A stretch of DNA of 18,216 nucleotides from Candidatus Omnitrophota bacterium (GCA_016204125.1 JACQLI010000035.1:1-18216), one strand, 5' to 3'; positions 1 through 7,333 are shown, counted from the stretch's first letter. Notes: generated by a model not told the origin, from the sequence alone. Program-made: numbers and translations.

Positions 1-38
1 AGGGGGAGAGGATTAAGGTGAGGGGGAATTTGAAACAT

Positions 39-968
39 ATGGCAAAAATCATTTACGGAAATATCCAGGAAGAAATCGAGGCCCTTAAGAAGGAAAGGCG
101 GGCCGTGATCGTTGCCCACAACTATCAGGTGGGCGAGATTCAAGACATTGCCGATTTTCTTGGCGATTCGCTTAACCTAGCGCGCTGGGCACGTGAAACG
201 GATGCCGAGGTGATTCTTTTCTGCGGTGTCCACTTTATGGCGGAGACCACCTCCATCCTTTGTCCTGATAAAAAGATCTTGGTTCCTGATTTGGAAGCAG
301 GCTGTTCCCTTGCGGATATGATTCGTCCTGAAGATGTAAAGCGTTGGAAGCTGGAGCATCCCAAGGGTGTGGTGGTCGCCTATGTGAACACATCTGCAGC
401 GGTCAAGGCAGAATCTGATTATTGCTGTACTTCAGCTAATGCTGAGAAAGTGATTCGAGCCATTCCAGAGGATAAGGAGATTTTGTTCATCCCTGACTTT
501 TATCTCGGTTCATATGTGAAGGCTCAAACAGGCCGCTCTAACATTGAATTGTGGCGGGGATACTGCCCCAGCCACGTCTTGATTCAATCTGAGGAGATCA
601 AGAAACTCCGCGAAGAACATCCAAAGGCCGAATTTATCATGCATCCTGAGTGCGGCTGCCTTACCAAATCGATGCACCTTGCCGATCGAATCCTCTCCAC
701 AGAGGGGATGGCGAAGTATGCTAAGGAATCCTCTGCTCAGGAGTTTATCGTTGCTACAGAAACGGGGATCCTCCATCGGATGAAAAGGGAAAATCCTGAG
801 AAAAAGTTTTATCCTGCAAGTGTTCAAGCTCTCTGTCATTACATGAAGATGAATAATTTGGAAAAGGTGGTGGAGTCGCTTGAAAATCTTCAGTATGAAG
901 TCAAGGTGCCAGAAGAACTCGCCAAGAGAGCGCTCCTTCCCATAGAGAGGATGATCGCAATTACATGA
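39..968 (+). CDS. nadA: Quinolinate synthase NadA
   Basis: Condenses iminoaspartate with dihydroxyacetone phosphate to quinolinate in de novo NAD synthesis; cytosolic [4Fe-4S] enzyme. The 309-residue product is the usual length of the short NadA form. Visible family segments are HNYQ (27-30), GDSLNLAR (42-49), CGVHFMAET (62-70), a YVNTSAAVKAESDYCCTSAN block (115-134), PDFYLGSY (152-159), GYCPSH (174-179), HPECGC (202-207) and TETGILHRM (240-248). Cys89, Cys176 and Cys266 are the probable cluster ligands; the 87-residue gap between the first two matches characterised NadA proteins. ATG at 39 was chosen because an AGGGGG ribosome-binding site at 21-26 precedes it and it fits the family N-terminus. 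A GTG at 18, also behind a purine-rich stretch, would add seven residues. The stop overlaps the ispG start (ATGA), so the two are probably translationally coupled. nadB and nadC are not in the window. Confidence 0.95.
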   Translation: MAKIIYGNIQEEIEALKKERRAVIVAHNYQVGEIQDIADFLGDSLNLARWARETDAEVILFCGVHFMAETTSILCPDKKILVPDLEAGCSLADMIRPEDVKRWKLEHPKGVVVAYVNTSAAVKAESDYCCTSANAEKVIRAIPEDKEILFIPDFYLGSYVKAQTGRSNIELWRGYCPSHVLIQSEEIKKLREEHPKAEFIMHPECGCLTKSMHLADRILSTEGMAKYAKESSAQEFIVATETGILHRMKRENPEKKFYPASVQALCHYMKMNNLEKVVESLENLQYEVKVPEELAKRALLPIERMIAIT

Positions 969-2059
969 ACGAGGGCGCTAGAGAACTTCCTCCTATTTCT
1001 CGTCGAAAGACACGCGAAGTAAAGATAGGTAGTATCACCGTAGGCGGTGATGCGCCGATTCGTATCCAGTCGATGTGTGTGACACCAACTCATGATGTCG
1101 ATGCCACGGTCGATCAAATCCAGAAATTAACCGAAGCAGGGTGTGAAATTGTTCGGGTTGCATGTCCTAAGGAGCAGGACGCCAAAGCGCTGGGTAAGAT
1201 CAGAAGCCGTATCAAGATCCCTCTCGTTGCTGATATCCATTTCCATTACAAACTCGCCTTGATTGCCCTTGATGAAGGGGTCGACAAACTTCGCTTAAAC
1301 CCAGGCAATATCGGCTCGCGTGACCGAATTGAGGAGGTGGTCAAGAAGGCGAAGGAAAGAAAAGTCCCGATCCGTATTGGCGTCAACGCTGGTTCTCTAG
1401 AAAAAGATCTGCGCGAAAAATATGGTCACCCCACGCCCGAAGCCTTGGTTGAGAGCGCAAAGCGTCACGTTTCCATTCTCGAAGAACTTGATTTCCACGA
1501 TATCGTAATTTCCTTGAAAGCCTCGGATGTGCCGACCATGGTGGCTGCTTATCGGTTGGCGAGCCAAACCTTTGATTATCCTTTGCATCTTGGCGTAACC
1601 GAAGCAGGGACTCTTCTCCGAGGCTCGGTTTACAACGCAATCGGTGTCGGAACTCTTCTTCAAGAAGGAATTGGCGATACCATTCGGATTTCCTTAACTG
1701 CTGACCCTGTTGAGGAAGTGAAGGTGGGACGTTTTATCCTTGAGTCCTTGGGACTCAGGCGCCTTGGCCCTCGCGTTGTCTCGTGCCCAAGTTGTGGCCG
1801 TGCCGAGGTCGATGTCTTCAAGCTTGCCGAAGAAGTAGAAGCTCGGGCCATGGAACTCAAGGATCCCCTCACCATATCCGTTCTAGGCTGTGTCGTGAAT
1901 GGACCTGGCGAGGCACACGAATCTGATTTTGGAATCACAGGCGGCAAGGACAAGGGAATGATTTATATCGATGGCCAGCAGCACCGCGTAGTTGATGAAA
2001 AGAAACTCGTGGACGAACTTTTTAAAGAAATCGATGCAAGAAAAGACAAGAATAAGTAA
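965..2059 (+). CDS. ispG: 4-hydroxy-3-methylbut-2-enyl diphosphate synthase IspG (GcpE)
   Basis: Reductively opens the cyclic MEcPP intermediate to HMBPP, the penultimate step of the MEP isoprenoid pathway. The 364-residue protein is the compact two-domain bacterial form, without the inserted domain of plant and chlamydial enzymes. The N-terminal TIM barrel starts around the IGSITVGGDAPIRIQSM segment (21-37) and contains VADIHFHYKLA (88-98) and RLNPGNIG (110-117). The C-terminal cluster domain carries Cys274 and Cys277 (CPSC), Cys309 and Glu316 (GCVVNGPGEA), which are the three cysteines and the glutamate expected to bind the [4Fe-4S] cluster. The ATG overlaps the nadA stop in ATGA, so the start is well supported. 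IspG supplies isoprenyl units, including for the menaquinone tail, which gives it a logical link to the next gene, mqnE. Confidence 0.96.
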   Translation: MNEGARELPPISRRKTREVKIGSITVGGDAPIRIQSMCVTPTHDVDATVDQIQKLTEAGCEIVRVACPKEQDAKALGKIRSRIKIPLVADIHFHYKLALIALDEGVDKLRLNPGNIGSRDRIEEVVKKAKERKVPIRIGVNAGSLEKDLREKYGHPTPEALVESAKRHVSILEELDFHDIVISLKASDVPTMVAAYRLASQTFDYPLHLGVTEAGTLLRGSVYNAIGVGTLLQEGIGDTIRISLTADPVEEVKVGRFILESLGLRRLGPRVVSCPSCGRAEVDVFKLAEEVEARAMELKDPLTISVLGCVVNGPGEAHESDFGITGGKDKGMIYIDGQQHRVVDEKKLVDELFKEIDARKDKNK

Positions 2060-3143
2060 TTTGTTCGATTGTGGATCTCTTTCTGATATTCATGAAAAGG
2101 TCGAAGCTGGAGAACGCCTGAGTTTTGAAGACGGCGTCCGCCTCTATGAAACCAATGACCTTGCAACGCTCGGTTTCCTCGCATCGATTGTAAGACGCCG
2201 TATCAACGGCAACCGTGTTTTTTACTCGGTTAATCTCCACCTCAATCACACCAATGTCTGTACAGCGAGGTGTCTTTTCTGTGCCTTCGCGAGACGTCCT
2301 GGCGAGGCAGGGGGGTACACCTTTTCTCTTGAGGAAATTCAGAATCGTGTCCGAGAGGCTACTACCAAATGGCGGATCAACGAAGTTCATATCGTGGGCG
2401 GGCACAACCCTGATCTTGGAATCGATTACTACATCAATATGTTTCGCATGATTCGAGAAATTCATCCGACCATTTATATTAAGGCGCTTACTGCAGCTGA
2501 GATTCATGATATATCCATACGTTCGGGGCTCGGCTGGCGCGAGGTCTTGACGACTTTAAAAGAGGCTGGACTTAATGGCCTCCCAGGCGGAGCTGCAGAA
2601 ATATTTTCTGAAAGGGTTCGCAGAAAGCTTTGTCCCGATAAGGTGACAGCGGATGAGTGGCTTGCTATCCATAGACTTGCTCATGAGTTAGGCCTTCGGA
2701 CGAACGCTACCATGCTTTACGGCCATATCGAATCCATAGAAGAACGTATCGATCATGTCTTAAGGCTTCGTGAACTTCAAGACGAGACGCATGGTTTTTA
2801 TTCCTTTATTCCTCTTTCCTACAATGCAGAAAATACTCCGATGGGGAAATTGGGCGAGCCAGGAGGCTTTACCGATCTTAAGGTTTGCTCTGTCTCAAGA
2901 CTTCTGTTTGATAACATTCCCCATATCAAGGCGCACTGGACCACCACGGATCTTAAGATGGCCCAAGTTTCCCTTTCGTTTGGCGTTGATGATTTGGGCG
3001 GCACGAATCTTAATGAAAAGATCATCCATGACGCTGGCTCTGAGACGCCCATTGATCTTTCAGAAGATGAACTCCAACACCTTATCCGAGAGGCTGGCTA
3101 CGAACCCACATTAGTTGATAGCTCTTACCAGTTCGTTTCCTAA
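2034..3143 (+). CDS. mqnE: Aminodeoxyfutalosine synthase MqnE (radical SAM)
   Basis: Radical SAM enzyme of the futalosine menaquinone pathway that couples the chorismate-derived enolpyruvyl benzoate to adenosine, giving aminofutalosine. The radical-SAM motif CTARCLFC places cluster ligands at Cys76, Cys80 and Cys83. The following VGGHNPDLGIDYY and IKALTAAEI segments resemble MqnE more than its paralogue MqnC. A conserved GLPGGAAEIFSERVR segment follows. At 369 residues the length is normal. The start is uncertain. ATG 2034 lies inside ispG (26-nt overlap) with only a weak AAAGAA ribosome-binding site. TTG 2061, just after the ispG stop, and ATG 1992/1995 are alternatives. MqnA, MqnB, MqnC and MqnD are not in the window. 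If the organism uses menaquinone, it probably respires anaerobically or microaerobically (inference). Confidence 0.9.
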   Translation: MQEKTRISNLFDCGSLSDIHEKVEAGERLSFEDGVRLYETNDLATLGFLASIVRRRINGNRVFYSVNLHLNHTNVCTARCLFCAFARRPGEAGGYTFSLEEIQNRVREATTKWRINEVHIVGGHNPDLGIDYYINMFRMIREIHPTIYIKALTAAEIHDISIRSGLGWREVLTTLKEAGLNGLPGGAAEIFSERVRRKLCPDKVTADEWLAIHRLAHELGLRTNATMLYGHIESIEERIDHVLRLRELQDETHGFYSFIPLSYNAENTPMGKLGEPGGFTDLKVCSVSRLLFDNIPHIKAHWTTTDLKMAQVSLSFGVDDLGGTNLNEKIIHDAGSETPIDLSEDELQHLIREAGYEPTLVDSSYQFVS

Positions 3144-3168
3144 AACATCCTATCTATAAAGTGGCCGC

Positions 3169-4197
3169 TTGAAAGATCTTTCCAGATACCAAAGACAAAT
3201 CATCCTTCCCGAGATTGGCGAGGAGGGTCAAAAGCGAATTTCTGAATCCCACGTAGCCATTGTGGGTCTTGGGGCATTAGGCTCTGTCTCTGCGAATCTC
3301 CTTGCGCGCGCAGGCGTTGGAAAACTCAGACTCATCGACCGTGATTTTCTCGATCTCAACAATCTTCAGCGTCAGGTTCTTTTTGATGAGGAGGATGTCA
3401 GAGAAAATCTTCCCAAAGCCGTTGCTGCCGAGAGGAAGCTTTCAAAGATCAATTCAGAAATAAAGATCGAAGCCATTCCAGCTGATCTTAATCTGGAAAC
3501 CGTCGATGAGCTCCTCAAGGAAGTTCAGCTCGTGGTCGATGGCACAGACAATTTCGAGACGCGTTTTCTTATCAACGATTTTTCTTTGCGCGGAAGGATA
3601 CCTTGGATTTACGGCGGCGCAGTGGGGACAAGAGGACTGGCTTATGTCATTTTGCCAGGAGAAGGGCCATGTCTTCGCTGTCTTTTTGAAGAAGCCCCCA
3701 AACCAGGAGAATTTGAAACATGTGACGTAACAGGGATTTTGGCGCCCGTTTCGCACTGGATCGCTTCTTTTCAAGCCATGGAAACGATCAAGATTCTGGC
3801 GGGTAGGAAGGAATCAGCCGATCGGAGACTCTGGAGAATTGATCTTTGGAAGAATGAATGGAAGGCACTTGAGGTGTCAGCCTTTGTCAAAGAGCTCTGC
3901 TCAGGCTGTAAAATGAGAGACTATCCCTATCTTACCAGGGAACGGGGTTCACGTACGGTAACTTTGTGTGGCCGCAATGCGGTACAGATTCTTCAAAACC
4001 TAAAAGGGACTATCAATTTCCAAAATTTAGCACGCAAACTTTCCCCATCAGGTGCCGTTAAATACAATGATTACCTTTTGAAGGCTTCCATTTCTCCTTA
4101 TGAGATTACGGTCTTTCCAAATGGAAGGGCCATTATTCAAGGGACCCAAGATGAGGCCGAGGCAAAAAGCGTTTACGCTAAATACATTGGAGGATAA
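3169..4197 (+). CDS. ThiF/MoeB-family adenylyltransferase (E1-like), long form
   Basis: E1-like enzyme that adenylates the C-terminal glycine of a small ubiquitin-like sulfur carrier (ThiS, MoaD or similar), preparing it for thiolation in thiamine, molybdopterin or thio-tRNA synthesis. Seen: nucleotide-binding GLGALG (33-38), NNLQRQ with Arg68, Lys83, the DGTDN motif with Asp127, zinc-binding CLRC (168-171) and CSGC (244-247), and a candidate acyl-acceptor Cys185 in CDVTGILAP. After the catalytic domain comes an extra domain of about 80 residues beginning TLCGRNAVQI and ending near TVFPNGRAIIQGT. It resembles the C-terminus of ~340-residue ThiF/MoeB proteins known in several phyla, with no rhodanese domain. 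The only usable start is TTG 3169, with a poor ribosome-binding site, 25 nt after mqnE. No sulfur-carrier gene is adjacent, so the pathway cannot be assigned. Confidence 0.88.
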   Translation: MKDLSRYQRQIILPEIGEEGQKRISESHVAIVGLGALGSVSANLLARAGVGKLRLIDRDFLDLNNLQRQVLFDEEDVRENLPKAVAAERKLSKINSEIKIEAIPADLNLETVDELLKEVQLVVDGTDNFETRFLINDFSLRGRIPWIYGGAVGTRGLAYVILPGEGPCLRCLFEEAPKPGEFETCDVTGILAPVSHWIASFQAMETIKILAGRKESADRRLWRIDLWKNEWKALEVSAFVKELCSGCKMRDYPYLTRERGSRTVTLCGRNAVQILQNLKGTINFQNLARKLSPSGAVKYNDYLLKASISPYEITVFPNGRAIIQGTQDEAEAKSVYAKYIGG

Positions 4198-4199
4198 AA

Positions 4200-4203
4200 G
4201 GAG
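4200..4203 (+). promoter_or_regulatory. Ribosome-binding site of greA
   Basis: GGAG lies 5 nt upstream of the greA ATG and overlaps the end of the thiF-like gene region (11-nt gap). It is the clearest Shine-Dalgarno site in the first operon and fixes the greA start. Confidence 0.7.
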
Positions 4204-4208
4204 TACGA

Positions 4209-4682
4209 ATGGCAGATAAGATTACTTTGACAAAAGAAGGATATGAGAAGCTTCTCCATGAACTGAATCATCTCAAGACGAAAAAAAGACGGGAGGTGGC
4301 GGCCCAGCTTGAGCATGCCAGGGCCTTCGGCGATTTGCGTGAGAATGCGGAATATGAGACAGCCAAAGAAGCGAAGCGCCAGCTCGAGACCCGTATCCAA
4401 GAACTTGAGTTGAGACTCTCCCAGGCGCGAGTTGTGGATACCAGTGAGATTCCCGCTGGTAAAGCTTATCTGGGTGCGATATTGGAACTCAAAAATCTGG
4501 ATACAGGCGAAACCGTTCGTTACACCCTTGTCGCTCAGGACGAAGCCGATTTCAATCAGGGAAAAATCTCTGTTACTTCACCAATCGGCAAAGGTCTTTT
4601 GGGAAAAGCCGAAAAAGAAAAGGCAGAGATTCAAGTGCCCGCTGGCAAGCTACGGTTTCAAATCATTAAAATCAGTCGCTAA
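4209..4682 (+). CDS. greA: Transcription elongation factor GreA
   Basis: Binds the RNA polymerase secondary channel and stimulates cleavage of backtracked transcripts. The 157-residue length is typical. The N-terminal coiled coil runs over residues 1-75, and its tip carries GDLRENAEYETAKE, with Asp42 and Glu45 equivalent to the catalytic acidic pair of GreA (D41/E44 in E. coli). The C-terminal FKBP-like domain includes LDTGETVRYTLV and ISVTSPIGKGLLGK. The ATG at 4209 is preceded by GGAG. It is the last gene of the first plus-strand operon. Its TAA stop overlaps the stop of the convergent transporter gene, leaving no room for a terminator between them. Confidence 0.96.
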   Translation: MADKITLTKEGYEKLLHELNHLKTKKRREVAAQLEHARAFGDLRENAEYETAKEAKRQLETRIQELELRLSQARVVDTSEIPAGKAYLGAILELKNLDTGETVRYTLVAQDEADFNQGKISVTSPIGKGLLGKAEKEKAEIQVPAGKLRFQIIKISR

Positions 4683-5533
4683 GCCGAAGCAAAAGAAGGT
4701 TTTATCCGCCTGCTTTCATAAATCGAAATAGAAATCCCGCCTAAGGTAATCAATAGCACTCCCCAAAGGTTTGAGAGGGTCAACGTTTCCTTCCAGAAGA
4801 GAAGACCGTATAAGAAAGATGCGAGGGGTGTGATATAGGCGAAGGGCGCTACCAGCGATGCAGGCGCTCTTCGGTAAGCGATCGTCATCCAAATCTGTCC
4901 ATAAAAAGACCCCACCACGATAACCAAAAGCGCCACCCATTCCTTCAAACTTGGCCATTTGAATCCAAAGGGGAGGCAGAGGAGAGAGCCTAGGGTGGCA
5001 ATAAAGGTAAAGTAAAAAATGACCGTGAGAGGCGATTCTCTTTGTTTCACTAAACGGATGGAAAGAACAGCTATGGCTGCAAAGATAGCGGAGAGAAGAC
5101 CCATAAAAACCGAAATGCCTTGCTCAGGTGCAAGCTGAGTCTCGGGTTTAACCAATAGGTAAACCCCTGCAAAGGAGATGAGAATCATTGAGATCAAGAA
5201 GACCCCTGGGCGTTCTCCAATGAAGAGGGTTGCAAGGATGGCTACGAAGATAATGGCCGTATAATTCAGCATCACCGCTGTACCCAAGGGAAGGTGGGCA
5301 ATCGTATAGAAATGAAGGGTAAGAGCAAGAAACCCTGAAATTCCCCGCAGAAGGAGAAATTTCCGTTCCTCTGGTTTCCCAAGAAAAGAAACTCTTTTTT
5401 GAATCATCAAGAGTCCAATCATCAGGGTTCCCAGAAAACTCCTGAAGAAGACAATTTCCAGAGGAGGAAGTGTTGTCGCCGCAGTTTTGACACCAAAGAC
5501 CATGATGGAAAAAGCGAGAGAAGCCTGGCACAT
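4679..5533 (-). CDS. EamA/DMT-superfamily transporter
   Basis: Inner-membrane permease of the drug/metabolite transporter superfamily; substrate unknown, with export of small metabolites most common in the family. The 284-residue product is a series of hydrophobic helices separated by short polar loops, consistent with about ten membrane spans in two EamA repeats. The half-repeat features GTAVMLNYTAIIFVAILATL with GERPG, and later ASLVAPFAYITPLASFLYGL, are characteristic. ATG 5533 was chosen because it follows the stop of the upstream dehydrogenase by 37 nt and has an AGG-containing ribosome-binding site. It falls inside the first predicted helix, so a slightly earlier non-standard start is possible. 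The frame stays open to 5692, but that extension overlaps the dehydrogenase and is low-complexity. Probably co-transcribed with the dehydrogenase and methyltransferase upstream. Confidence 0.87.
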   Translation of the reverse strand: MCQASLAFSIMVFGVKTAATTLPPLEIVFFRSFLGTLMIGLLMIQKRVSFLGKPEERKFLLLRGISGFLALTLHFYTIAHLPLGTAVMLNYTAIIFVAILATLFIGERPGVFLISMILISFAGVYLLVKPETQLAPEQGISVFMGLLSAIFAAIAVLSIRLVKQRESPLTVIFYFTFIATLGSLLCLPFGFKWPSLKEWVALLVIVVGSFYGQIWMTIAYRRAPASLVAPFAYITPLASFLYGLLFWKETLTLSNLWGVLLITLGGISISIYESRRIKPSFASA

Positions 5534-5570
5534 CAGCCTGATTCCAGAGAGTCGGAAGGAAGGGCGTGGA

Positions 5571-6602
5571 CTAGGGGACGAGGACAATTTTGCCAAAATT
5601 GTGCCGTTCGAGCATACGCTTCTGGGCTTCTTGGGCTTCGCGGAGGGGGAACACTTTATCAAGGACCGGTTTGAGTTTCCGCCTTTGCACAAGACTTAGA
5701 ACCTTCTTAAACTCTTTCATCCCTCCCACGTAAGAGCCTAAAAGGGTAAGCTGTCTCACATAAAGATACCTTAAATCAATATTAACCATAGGCCCGCTCG
5801 TCACCCCGCAAGTGACAAGGCGCCCTTTTCGTACCAGAGAAGCGATACTTTTCTGAAAGGTTTTGGGCCCAATATGTTCGAAGACGACATCGACTCCTCG
5901 ATTGCGGGTGTATCGTTTCACCTCAAAAGAAAAATCTTTAGTCTCGTAGTTAATGACCTCATCCGCCCCCAGGCTTTTCGCACGTTTGATTTTCTCGTCG
6001 CTTCCCACCGTGGCAATTACTCGAGCGCCGAGGTATTTGGCAATCTGGATTGCCGCGCTTCCGATTCCGCTTCCCGCCGCGTGAATAAGGATCGATTCTC
6101 CTTTTTTGAGATTGGCACGTGTGACGAGCATATGCCAGGCGGTGAGAAAAACGAGCGGGAAGGAAGCCCATTCTTCAAAAGTCCAGACCTTGGAAATCGG
6201 GAAGACGTTTCTTGCCGGCACCGTAGCGTATTCTGCGTATCCGCCGTTTACCTGAAATCCTAAAATCCTGAATCCTTCGCAAAGGCTATCCCAACCGGTT
6301 CGGCAATAGTGGCATCTTCCACAGCTGATCCCCGGTGCTACCACCACCTTTTTCCCTACCGCGAGACCGCGTACACCGTGACCCAACTTTGCAACTTCTC
6401 CGCTCATATCGCAGCCGAGGATATGGGGGAGTTGAATTTTTACCCCGGGGATTCCTTGCCGTGTCCATATGTCGAGATGGTTTAACGCACAAGCCTTTAC
6501 TTGAATGAGTACCTCGCTAGGACCAGGGGAGGGCTTTAGAATAGTCCCATACTCAAGCTTTTCAACACCGCCATGTTCTTTAAAGAAAACAGCGTGCATC
6601 AT
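5571..6602 (-). CDS. MDR-family zinc-binding alcohol dehydrogenase/quinone reductase-like oxidoreductase
   Basis: Medium-chain NAD(P)H-dependent oxidoreductase, 343 residues, cytosolic. The GroES-like N-terminal half carries the structural zinc site CGRCHYCRTGWDSLC (Cys94, 97, 100, 108). The Rossmann half has IHAAGSGIGSAAIQIAK (173-189) for NAD(P)H. The catalytic-zinc residues of true alcohol dehydrogenases are missing: the GHE motif is GCD (63-65), and the first ligand position reads ALNHLD (39-44) instead of the Cys-containing motif. The enzyme is therefore more likely a zinc-independent enone or quinone reductase-like activity than a classical alcohol dehydrogenase (inference). ATG 6602 overlaps the stop of the methyltransferase gene (ATGATG, TGA inside), so the pair is translationally coupled. 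ATG 6599 is equally possible. Confidence 0.88.
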   Translation of the reverse strand: MMHAVFFKEHGGVEKLEYGTILKPSPGPSEVLIQVKACALNHLDIWTRQGIPGVKIQLPHILGCDMSGEVAKLGHGVRGLAVGKKVVVAPGISCGRCHYCRTGWDSLCEGFRILGFQVNGGYAEYATVPARNVFPISKVWTFEEWASFPLVFLTAWHMLVTRANLKKGESILIHAAGSGIGSAAIQIAKYLGARVIATVGSDEKIKRAKSLGADEVINYETKDFSFEVKRYTRNRGVDVVFEHIGPKTFQKSIASLVRKGRLVTCGVTSGPMVNIDLRYLYVRQLTLLGSYVGGMKEFKKVLSLVQRRKLKPVLDKVFPLREAQEAQKRMLERHNFGKIVLVP

Positions 6603-7225
6603 AGTTTGTATCCTACTCCTACTCCATCTCTGATCGGAAGAATCGTTGCAAAGAAAGCAGAGTCATTAAAAAGAAGCTGTGTAAATTCCTTGATTCCACA
6701 GGTATCAGGATCATCCGTGTCTTCAAGCACCTCTCCTGACCAAAGGAGATTGTCCGTCAAAAGGAGTCCGCCTTTACGAATCCGATTCTTGGCTTTGGCA
6801 AAAGCCTTAGGGTAATCGAGTTTGTTGATATCAATGAAAATAATATCAAATTCCCCCTTCACTTGGTCAATGAGTTTAACACCGTCACCAACAAGAAATT
6901 CAGTCTTCTTATGAAGGCCAGCTTTTGTAAAGAATTCCTTTGCCAACTCCGAATTTTGAGGGGAGGCTTCTGTCTGATAAACCATACCTCTTATAGGAAG
7001 GGCCTTAGCAAACCAGTAGGCAGAATAGCCAAAACCGGAACCCATCTCGAAGACCCGTTTGGCATTGACCAGTTTAGCCAGGATAAAAAGGACCCTGCCT
7101 ACCTGCGGACCCACGATCGGGAAATTGCGGACCTTTCCCAGCCTTTCCATCTCTTGAAGGATGGGGTCTTCCTTGGAGTAGAGCCCCTCGATATACCTGT
7201 CAATTTCCTTGGCAACGATTTCCAT
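6599..7225 (-). CDS. SAM-dependent O-methyltransferase (family 3, caffeoyl-CoA/catechol O-methyltransferase-like)
   Basis: Class I methyltransferase that in its family transfers methyl from S-adenosylmethionine to a catechol-like or other hydroxyl group using a divalent metal; the substrate here is unknown. The 208 residues include the SAM-binding FEMGSGFGYSAYW (59-71), FIDINKLDYPKAF (130-142, Asp132) and TDNLLWSG (157-164, Asp158 and Asn159). These aspartates and asparagine sit where the family binds metal. The ATG at 7225 is preceded, 5 nt away, by GGAG (minus-strand copy at 7231-7234), which lies inside the 22-bp tandem repeat. It is the first gene of a three-gene minus-strand operon with the dehydrogenase and the EamA transporter. 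Confidence 0.9.
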   Translation of the reverse strand: MEIVAKEIDRYIEGLYSKEDPILQEMERLGKVRNFPIVGPQVGRVLFILAKLVNAKRVFEMGSGFGYSAYWFAKALPIRGMVYQTEASPQNSELAKEFFTKAGLHKKTEFLVGDGVKLIDQVKGEFDIIFIDINKLDYPKAFAKAKNRIRKGGLLLTDNLLWSGEVLEDTDDPDTCGIKEFTQLLFNDSAFFATILPIRDGVGVGYKL

Positions 7226-7226
7226 A

Positions 7227-7270
7227 TATACTCCGCGATGTCACAAACTATACTCCGCGATGTCACAAAC
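7227..7270. repeat. 22-bp perfect tandem direct repeat (two copies) in the divergent promoter
   Basis: Two identical 22-bp units occupy 7227-7248 and 7249-7270. Each contains the core tactccgcgat (7229-7239 and 7251-7261) followed by gtcacaaac. The core appears a third time, inverted, at 7276-7286. The centres are 22 and 24 bp apart, about two helical turns, so all three would face the same side of the DNA. The copy nearest the methyltransferase also holds its ribosome-binding site. There is no spacer variation and no third direct copy, so this is not a CRISPR. Confidence 0.85.
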
Positions 7271-7286
7271 TATGAATCGCGGAGTA
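7251..7286. promoter_or_regulatory. Inverted repeat, 11-bp arms, probable operator or RNA hairpin
   Basis: tactccgcgat at 7251-7261 is the exact reverse complement of 7276-7286, with a 14-nt loop. It can act as a two-fold operator. It can also, if transcribed towards the methyltransferase, form an RNA stem. The same 7276-7286 arm could instead pair with the first repeat copy (7229-7239), which would bury the methyltransferase GGAG site. Both uses are inference. Confidence 0.6.
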
Positions 7287-7333
7287 ATACTCGACACGGC
7301 ATTGAAATCACAATTTGTGGCCGTGTCGGGTAT
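7287..7333. promoter_or_regulatory. Near-perfect 14-bp inverted repeat around an 11-bp palindrome
   Basis: atactcgacacggc (7287-7300) pairs with gccgtgtcgggtat (7320-7333) with one mismatch (13 of 14). The 19-nt interior contains the palindrome cacaatttgtg (7309-7319). No poly-T tract follows on either strand, so a terminator is unlikely. A regulator-binding site between the two divergent genes is more plausible. Confidence 0.55.

Noticed and set aside
2022..2507. 161-codon open frame on the minus strand opposite mqnE.
   Set aside because: Antisense shadow of the radical SAM gene; no domain is visible.
4683..4740. Possible terminator after greA (short aagca/tgctt complementarity).
   Set aside because: The stem is 5 bp with a long loop and no T-run, and it lies in the coding end of the transporter gene.
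5534..5692. N-terminal extension of the EamA transporter up to 5692.
   Set aside because: It lies inside the dehydrogenase gene, is polar and low-complexity, and no start signal supports it.
7227..7270. Two identical 22-bp units that could suggest a CRISPR array.
   Set aside because: They are directly adjacent with no spacer, only two copies exist and no cas gene is nearby.
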